This document shows positions 6,764 through 9,113 of a stretch of 9,113 bases of DNA, one piece after another. Position 1 is the stretch's first letter; each line of letters begins with the position of its first letter. The stretch is from Rhodospirillales bacterium (GTDB lineage: Bacteria > Pseudomonadota > Alphaproteobacteria > JAREAF01). The stretch covers positions 1-9,113 of the forward strand of contig JAREAF010000084.1 of assembly GCA_029240475.1 (NCBI GenBank). The letters run 5' to 3'. The translations under genes and the position numbers were made by a program. The notes under the pieces were generated by a model. It saw only the letters and a program-made list of their open reading frames with translations, was not told the DNA's origin and did not search any database.

Positions 6764-6792
6764 ACAATAACTAGCACGACAGAAATTCACAA
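6764..6792 (-). promoter_or_regulatory. Candidate rne promoter
   Basis: On the minus strand TTGTGA (6787-6792; 4 of 6 consensus matches) is followed after 17 bp by TATTGT (6764-6769; 4 of 6). This falls in the most AT-rich part of the divergent region, and the predicted start is near 6757. The match is modest, and other promoters nearer the gene cannot be excluded. Confidence 0.33.
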
Positions 6793-6822
6793 TCCTTGAA
6801 TGGTCGCCCGGGGGCCTTTGCC

Positions 6823-6846
6823 AGGATCGCTTGCGGGGGCGATTCT
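6823..6846. promoter_or_regulatory. 8-bp inverted repeat just upstream of the amiC -35 box (possible operator)
   Basis: AGGATCGC (6823-6830) and GCGATTCT (6839-6846) pair over 8 positions, one of them G-T, around an 8-bp centre. The right arm ends 2 bp before the candidate -35 box at 6849. The position suits an activator or repressor site for amiC, but no regulator family is recognised. Confidence 0.25.
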
Positions 6847-6848
6847 CG

Positions 6849-6877
6849 TTGATTCAACAGGCGCTTAAGAGTATATC
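6849..6877 (+). promoter_or_regulatory. Candidate amiC promoter overlapping a GANTC site
   Basis: TTGATT (6849-6854; 4 of 6 matches) and TATATC (6872-6877; 4 of 6) are separated by exactly 17 bp. The predicted start near 6884 leaves about 27 nt before the ATG at 6911, enough to include the GAGGGGGA Shine-Dalgarno (6893-6900). GATTC, a CcrM-type GANTC site, overlaps the -35 box (6851-6855), and others lie at 6841-6845, 6882-6886 and 6918-6922. Confidence 0.4.
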
Positions 6878-6910
6878 TTGCGACTCGTGTTTGAGGGGGA
6901 CATTCCAGCC

Positions 6911-8125
6911 ATGCCCCGACTCGGGCCGCGGCTGCTCATCGCCGTGCTGGCGCTGCTGCTGTCCTTGCCGGCCGCGGCGGTCGCGCGTCCGGCCGCGACC
7001 GAGGTGCGGATCGCTCCGGCCGAGCAGGTCACTGAGATCGCCATCGCCTTCACCGGGGCGCCGCGCTACCGGGTCTTCACGCTCGTGGCGCCGGACCGCG
7101 TGGTGGTGGATCTCGACGAGTGCGATTTCCGCCTGGCGGAGTCGGCGCGCGCCGGCAGCGGCCCGGTCAAGGCGATGCGCTTCGGGCTGTTCCAGCCCGG
7201 CACCTCGCGCATGGTGCTGGACATGGCCGGCCCGCACGCGATCCAGACGGCGGCGCTTTCCGCCCGGCCGGGCGGGGGAAGCGAGCTGGTGCTGCGCCTG
7301 GCGCCCGTCACCGCGGGCGAGGCGGCGGGCCGCTCCGGCCAGATCGCGGCCGCCACGCTGGTGCAGACCGCCTCTCTGGTCTCGACCCCGCTGCCGGCGG
7401 TGAAGCCGAAGACCCCGGGGGCGCCGCCGCCGCGCATCGTGGTTGCGGTGGATGCCGGGCATGGCGGCGTCGATCCGGGCGCGCTGGGCGTCAGCGGCAT
7501 CCATGAAAAGCTGGTCACGCTGGCCTATGCGCGCGAGATCAAGGCGCAGCTCGAGCGCAGCGGGCGCTTCAAGGTGGTGCTGACCCGCGACCGCGACCAA
7601 TTCCTGCGCCTGCGCGACCGCATCGACCTGGCGCGGCGGGCCGGAGCGCAGCTCTTCATCTCGCTGCATGCCGATTCCCACCCCGACTCCTCCTTCCGCG
7701 GCGCCTCCGTCTATACGCTTTCCGAGGAGGCGTCCGATTCCGAGGCGGCGGCGCTGGCGACCAAGGAGAACAAGGCCGACCTCATCGCGGGCATCGACCT
7801 CTCGAAGGAGAACGAGGTCGTCACCAGCATCCTCATCGACCTGGCGCAGCGCGAGACCAAGAACCTGTCGGCGCAGTTCGCGGCCATGCTGGTGAAGGAG
7901 CTGAGCCGCCAGACCAAGCTGATCCGCAACACCCACCGGTTCGCGGGTTTCGCGGTTCTGAAGTCGCCCGACGTCGCCTCGGTGCTGGTGGAGCTGGGCT
8001 ATCTGTCCAACCGCGCGGACGAGAAGCAATTGCTCTCCGCCTCGTATCGGACCAAATTGTCGCAGGCGGTTGTTAAGGCCGTTCACGAATACTTCGATTG
8101 GCAGGAGAGCCTGAAGCGGAGCTGA
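6911..8125 (+). CDS. amiC: N-acetylmuramoyl-L-alanine amidase, AmiC type (AMIN + Amidase_3)
   Basis: This 404-residue periplasmic zinc enzyme cuts the bond between N-acetylmuramic acid and the L-alanine of the stem peptide, mainly to split septal peptidoglycan during cell separation. Residues 1-25 form a Sec-type signal peptide (LLIAVLALLLSLPAAAVA) without the twin arginine that E. coli AmiC carries. Residues about 29-132 form an AMIN domain (TEVRIAPAEQ, RVVVDLDECDF), which targets septal peptidoglycan. After a Pro/Ala-rich linker the Amidase_3 domain runs from 176 to about 395, with zinc ligands H184 (DAGHGG), E199 (GIHEK) and H253 (SLHAD) and catalytic E361 (VELGYLSN). The insert at about 286-320 matches the autoinhibitory helix region of AmiB/AmiC, implying control by an EnvC- or NlpD-like LytM activator. 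The 6911 ATG is preferred to an in-frame TTG at 6878 because it has a Shine-Dalgarno and starts the signal peptide directly. PBP1A follows after 57 bp. Confidence 0.95.
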   Translation: MPRLGPRLLIAVLALLLSLPAAAVARPAATEVRIAPAEQVTEIAIAFTGAPRYRVFTLVAPDRVVVDLDECDFRLAESARAGSGPVKAMRFGLFQPGTSRMVLDMAGPHAIQTAALSARPGGGSELVLRLAPVTAGEAAGRSGQIAAATLVQTASLVSTPLPAVKPKTPGAPPPRIVVAVDAGHGGVDPGALGVSGIHEKLVTLAYAREIKAQLERSGRFKVVLTRDRDQFLRLRDRIDLARRAGAQLFISLHADSHPDSSFRGASVYTLSEEASDSEAAALATKENKADLIAGIDLSKENEVVTSILIDLAQRETKNLSAQFAAMLVKELSRQTKLIRNTHRFAGFAVLKSPDVASVLVELGYLSNRADEKQLLSASYRTKLSQAVVKAVHEYFDWQESLKRS

Positions 8126-8182
8126 GCGTCCTTCACCGAAGGGCCTCCTGTGTAGGCTCGCCGCGGTTTCGGAGCAGAGGTA
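8126..8182 (+). other. Short amiC-PBP1A intergenic gap with a small hairpin
   Basis: The 57-bp gap holds a 5-bp hairpin at 8130-8142 (CCTTC, loop ACC, GAAGG) with no T-tract after it, so read-through from amiC into the next gene is likely. GGAG at 8171-8174 is the probable Shine-Dalgarno for the downstream ATG at 8183; AGAGG at 8176-8180 is too close to be the main site. No separate promoter is evident, which supports co-transcription. Confidence 0.4.
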
Positions 8183-9113
8183 ATGAGGATACTCGCCGCC
8201 CTGTTTGCCGGGCTGGTAGGGCTGGCGCTGGCGGGCGTGGTCGCGGCCTTCCTGATCTATCGCCACTATTCGGAGGGACTGCCCGACTACCGGGCGCTCG
8301 CCGATTACGACCCGCCGACGGTCACGCGCGTGCTCGCGGGCGACGGACGGCTCCTGGCCGAGTACGCCACCGAGAAGCGGGTCTTCGTGCCGATCGGCGC
8401 GATCCCGCAGCTCGTGAAGGACGCGTTCCTCTCGGCGGAGGACAAGACCTTCTACTCCCATCCGGGCATCGATTTCGTCGGCCTGGCGCATGCGATCTGG
8501 ATCAACGTCAGCAATCTGGGATCGGACCGCCGCCCGGTCGGCGCCTCGACCATCACCCAGCAGGTGGCGAAGAATTTCCTGCTCACCAACGAGGTCTCGA
8601 TCGCCCGCAAGGTGAAGGAGGCGATCCTCGCCTTCCGCATCGAGCAGGCCTTCTCGAAGGAGCGCATCCTCGAGCTCTATCTCAACGAGATCTATCTGGG
8701 CGGCGGGTCCTACGGCGTGGCGGCGGCCTCGCTCGACTATTTCAACAAGACGATGGACGAGCTGACGATCGCCGAGGCCGCCTACCTCGCCGCGCTGCCC
8801 AAGGCGCCGAACACCTATCACATGCTGCGCAACCCGGAGGGCGCGCGCGACCGGCGCAACTGGGTGATCTCGCGCATGGTCGAGGACGGCCGCATCACGG
8901 CCGAGCAGGGCGCGACCGCGAAGGAGGAGCCTCTGACGCCGCGCAGCCGCACCGAGGCCGAGGCCGTCACCGCCGATTACTTCGCCGAGGAGGTTCGTCG
9001 CGAGATCGCGCAGCGCTTCGGCGACCGCGCCCTCTATGAAGGCGGCCTGATGATCCGCACCTCCTTGGATCCCCGCCTGCAGGCCATCGCCGATCGCGCC
9101 TTGCGCAACGGTC
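8183..9113 (+). CDS. mrcA: Penicillin-binding protein 1A, bifunctional glycosyltransferase/transpeptidase (partial, N-terminal 310 aa)
   Basis: The frame from ATG 8183 stays open to the window end, giving 310 residues of a class A PBP that normally exceeds 700. It polymerises lipid II into glycan strands and cross-links them at the inner membrane. A single N-terminal membrane anchor spans about 3-25 (ILAALFAGLVGLALAGVVAA). The GT51 glycosyltransferase motifs are all present: EDKTFYSHPGID (86-97, catalytic E86), GASTITQQVAKN (120-131), RKVKEAILAFRIE (142-154, second acid E146), and KERILELYLNEIYLGGGSYG (159-178) with AASLDYFNK. YFAEEVRREIAQRFG (266-280) and GGLMIRTSLDPRLQ (287-300) begin the linker and OB-like region typical of PBP1A. 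The transpeptidase SXXK, SXN and KTG motifs lie beyond the window. The gene probably forms an operon with amiC, coupling wall splitting and synthesis. PBP1A is favoured over PBP1B by the motif context. Confidence 0.95.
   Translation, partial: MRILAALFAGLVGLALAGVVAAFLIYRHYSEGLPDYRALADYDPPTVTRVLAGDGRLLAEYATEKRVFVPIGAIPQLVKDAFLSAEDKTFYSHPGIDFVGLAHAIWINVSNLGSDRRPVGASTITQQVAKNFLLTNEVSIARKVKEAILAFRIEQAFSKERILELYLNEIYLGGGSYGVAAASLDYFNKTMDELTIAEAAYLAALPKAPNTYHMLRNPEGARDRRNWVISRMVEDGRITAEQGATAKEEPLTPRSRTEAEAVTADYFAEEVRREIAQRFGDRALYEGGLMIRTSLDPRLQAIADRALRNG

Noticed and set aside
6338..6799. ORFs of 90-153 codons in the rne-amiC intergenic region (both strands)
   Set aside because: Arg/Pro/Gly-rich translations, no good Shine-Dalgarno, overlap with the rne start in one case, and better explained by a structured leader.
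6878..6910. In-frame TTG start 11 codons upstream for amiC
   Set aside because: It lies next to the candidate -10 and ahead of the predicted transcript start, lacks a Shine-Dalgarno, and puts charged residues before the signal peptide.
6854..8821. A 655-codon minus-strand ORF opposite amiC and the PBP1A gene
   Set aside because: It crosses two well-supported genes and their gap, with His/Arg/Asp-rich composition typical of antisense frames in high-GC DNA.
1..9113. Mobile element, CRISPR array, defence or biosynthetic cluster
   Set aside because: No transposase, integrase, terminal repeats, spaced direct repeats or defence domains were seen; all six genes are core envelope, RNA or metabolic genes.

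Overview
The window is a high-GC chromosomal segment carrying six protein-coding genes, all recognisable housekeeping families. The proteins point to an alphaproteobacterium, perhaps Rhodospirillales-like. The main signs are RNase E with a large acidic insert in its S1 domain and a C-terminal GWWQR tail, the AmiC and PBP1A genes side by side, and GANTC and TTAACCAT motifs of the kind used by CcrM and CtrA. The genus is not determinable from this sequence alone.

Layout from left to right. Two minus-strand genes encode exported envelope quality-control proteins: a DsbA/ScsC-type thiol-disulfide oxidoreductase (1-636, C-terminus beyond the window) and, upstream of it in the same direction, a BepA-like M48 metalloprotease with TPR repeats (767-2125). 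A short divergent intergenic region follows, then a plus-strand class I PLP aminotransferase (2299-3456). It converges on a minus-strand rne gene for RNase E (3565-6366). The convergent gap holds two abutting perfect hairpins and an element that resembles a dispersed intergenic repeat.

A roughly 540-bp divergent region (6367-6910) has no convincing gene. It holds a long, hairpin-rich rne leader with two mutually exclusive pairings, a candidate promoter for each direction, and a cluster of GANTC sites over the start of the next gene. To the right lie two plus-strand peptidoglycan genes: an AmiC-type N-acetylmuramoyl-L-alanine amidase (6911-8125) and the first 310 residues of a PBP1A-type bifunctional peptidoglycan synthase (8183 to the window end).

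Functionally, the right half pairs an enzyme that splits septal peptidoglycan with one that builds it, transcribed away from the main RNA-decay nuclease. The left half handles folding and turnover of envelope proteins. I found no mobile element, CRISPR array, tRNA, rRNA or clearly new multi-gene system. The items most worth following are regulatory: the rne leader, the GANTC cluster at amiC, and the palindromes in front of the dsbA-like gene.
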